From Oligoflexales bacterium (GTDB taxonomy: Bacteria > Bdellovibrionota_B > Oligoflexia > Oligoflexales > CACXFL01), in NCBI GenBank assembly GCA_028282865.1, contig JANQHA010000102.1, positions 1 to 6,953 of the forward strand: DNA of 6,953 nt, written 5' to 3'. This document shows, one piece after another, positions 6,141-6,953 of the stretch. Position numbers and translations under genes: made by a program. Numbering within the stretch: the stretch's first letter is position 1; the number at the start of each line of letters is the position of its first letter. The notes beneath the pieces are model-generated. The model was not told where the DNA came from and ran no database searches. It saw only the letters and a list, made by a program, of their open reading frames with translations.

Positions 6141-6147
6141 TAAGGAG
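6141..6147 (+). promoter_or_regulatory. Ribosome binding site supporting the TTG start of ndk
   Basis: TAAGGAG ends 7 bases before TTG 6155. An in-frame TAA at 6149-6151 immediately precedes the start, so no earlier start is possible. The next in-frame ATG would remove the conserved N-terminal IIKPDG motif. Confidence 0.85.
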
Positions 6148-6154
6148 CTAAGCT

Positions 6155-6580
6155 TTGGAACAAACACTATCCATTATCAAACCTGATGGAGTCAAAAGAA
6201 ATCTAATAGGAAAAATCGTAGATCGTTTCGAGTCTAACGGACTTCGGATCGCGGCGATGGAGATGAAGTGGCTATCTCGGAGGGAAGCAGAAGGGTTTTA
6301 TGCCGTTCATAAGGACCGTCCATTTTTTGGCGAACTTGTGGACTTCATGGTATCCGGCCCAGTGGTAGTGATGGCCTTAGAAGGCGAGGATGCGGTAGTT
6401 AGAAATCGTGATCTTATGGGAGCAACCAATCCTAGCGAAGCTAAAGCCGGAACTATACGAGCGGACTTCGCTGAGTCTATTGGCGAAAATACTGTTCATG
6501 GATCTGATAGCTTGGAAAACGCGAAAATTGAAATCAACTACTTCTTCCCGTCGACCCAAGTTATGAGTGATATTAAGTGA
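6155..6580 (+). CDS. ndk: Nucleoside diphosphate kinase
   Basis: This 141-residue cytoplasmic enzyme transfers the terminal phosphate between nucleoside triphosphates and diphosphates through a phosphohistidine, balancing NTP and dNTP pools. The length matches the bacterial family. All hallmark residues are present: Lys9 in IIKPDG, Tyr49 in FYAVH, Arg85 in RNRDLMG, Thr91 in GATNP, Arg102 in TIRADF, Asn112, and catalytic His115 in NTVHGSDS. Against the standard human numbering these sit at a constant offset of three. The start is TTG, fixed by a good ribosome binding site, an upstream in-frame stop and the position of the KPDG motif. It has its own promoter just upstream and is followed after 30 bases by tex on the same strand with no terminator between, so the two are probably co-transcribed. 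It is an ordinary housekeeping gene with no anomalies apart from the rare start codon. Confidence 0.98.
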   Translation: MEQTLSIIKPDGVKRNLIGKIVDRFESNGLRIAAMEMKWLSRREAEGFYAVHKDRPFFGELVDFMVSGPVVVMALEGEDAVVRNRDLMGATNPSEAKAGTIRADFAESIGENTVHGSDSLENAKIEINYFFPSTQVMSDIK

Positions 6581-6610
6581 AACCTCAACTCTGATAAAAA
6601 TGGCTAATTT

Positions 6611-6953
6611 ATGCTTGATATCGTAACCCAGGTTTCAAAGGAGCTTTCGCTTCAAGAGTTTAGAGTTCACAATGCGGTCGAACTATTAATAAAAGACGAA
6701 TGCACCATTCCATTCGTCGCTCGTTACCGCAAAGAAAAAACCGGCTCGTTAGACGAAGTCGAGCTCCGCGCCATACGGGATCGTCATCAATACCTCACTG
6801 AATTACGGCAAAATATTGAAAAATACTTAAAGGTCGTTGAGGCTCATTGCCAAAAAGATCCGAAACTTAAAGACTCTTTTCAAACTCTAAAAGATAAATT
6901 CCAAAACTGTCAGACCAAGCAAGAGCTAGAAGATCTCTACCTGCCTTTTAAGC
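6611..6953 (+). CDS. tex: Tex-family RNA-binding transcription factor, N-terminal part (3' end outside window)
   Basis: The frame is open from ATG 6611 to the window end (114 codons), with a TAA in frame two codons before the ATG, so this is the first possible start. The product has the Tex/YhgF signature: a short helical start, then TIPFVARYRKEKTGSLDEVE, a helical stretch with RAIRDRHQYLTELR, and EDLYLPFK at the edge. Tex proteins are usually about 700-800 residues with a YqgF/RNase H-like fold, helix-hairpin-helix units and a C-terminal S1 RNA-binding domain, all beyond the window. They bind nucleic acid and affect transcription; the precise role is poorly defined. No clear Shine-Dalgarno sequence precedes the ATG (only A-rich sequence), so translation may be weak or depend on ndk translation 30 bases upstream. 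Confidence 0.93.
   Translation, partial: MLDIVTQVSKELSLQEFRVHNAVELLIKDECTIPFVARYRKEKTGSLDEVELRAIRDRHQYLTELRQNIEKYLKVVEAHCQKDPKLKDSFQTLKDKFQNCQTKQELEDLYLPFK

Larger units (their letters stand above)
5918..6154. other. Noncoding intergenic stretch before ndk
   Basis: With the terminator, this makes up the 309-base gene-free gap from 5846 to 6154. It contains the hairpin at 5926-5965, a small inverted pair around CCGG near 6050-6062, and two promoter-like pairs facing ndk. The only small reading frame noted is an 11-codon one from ATG 5994, with no ribosome binding site. No tRNA, riboswitch or conserved small RNA is recognised. Confidence 0.6.

Noticed and set aside
6600..6626. Short frame from ATG 6600 just before tex
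   Set aside because: It stops after eight codons, lacks a ribosome binding site and overlaps the tex start.

Overview
The window looks like chromosome of a Gram-negative bacterium with a large exported, lipid-anchored proteome. Base composition is moderate, slightly AT-rich by eye. Three of the six protein genes have lipoprotein signal peptides (lipobox ends FSSC, LSGC and ISC) and a fourth has a classical cleavable signal peptide. Together with a secreted M4/M36-like protease carrying a P domain, this recalls Bdellovibrionota/Oligoflexia or other predatory or scavenging proteobacteria. That placement is inference; no ribosomal marker is present. No mobile element, CRISPR array, rRNA or tRNA was found.

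Layout: (1) 1-1406, plus strand: the 3' part of a lipoprotein gene encoding a zinc-metallopeptidase-like protein with HELGH and calcium-loop repeats; its start lies before the window. (2) 1386-2985, minus strand: a two-gene operon of small lipoproteins that share a domain. The upstream member (2338-2985) is a single-domain protein with an acidic tail. The downstream member (1386-2309) adds a second cysteine-containing beta-rich domain. Its 3' end overlaps the first gene tail to tail by 21 bp. (3) 2986-3271: a divergent control region with promoter-like sequences on both strands and repeated CTAACTG sites. (4) 3272-5845, plus strand: an 857-residue secreted metalloprotease with signal peptide, FTP/PepSY-type propeptide, basic linker, HEYGH catalytic domain, CARDB-like domain and P domain, followed by a strong intrinsic terminator. 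(5) 5846-6154: a noncoding gap with the terminator, a second hairpin and a good promoter for the next gene. (6) 6155-6580: ndk, nucleoside diphosphate kinase, with a TTG start. (7) 6611-6953: the first 114 codons of tex, cut by the window end.

The left three quarters is an accessory 'cell-surface and secretion' block: two exported metallopeptidases bracketing two related lipoproteins. The right end is housekeeping (nucleotide metabolism and an RNA-binding transcription factor). Whether the lipoproteins act with the proteases, for example as inhibitors, anchors or substrates, cannot be read from sequence. The divergent arrangement of the lipoprotein operon and the large protease is the only direct hint of shared control. 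The least familiar proteins are the zincin lipoprotein and the lipoprotein pair, for which I recognise no named family.
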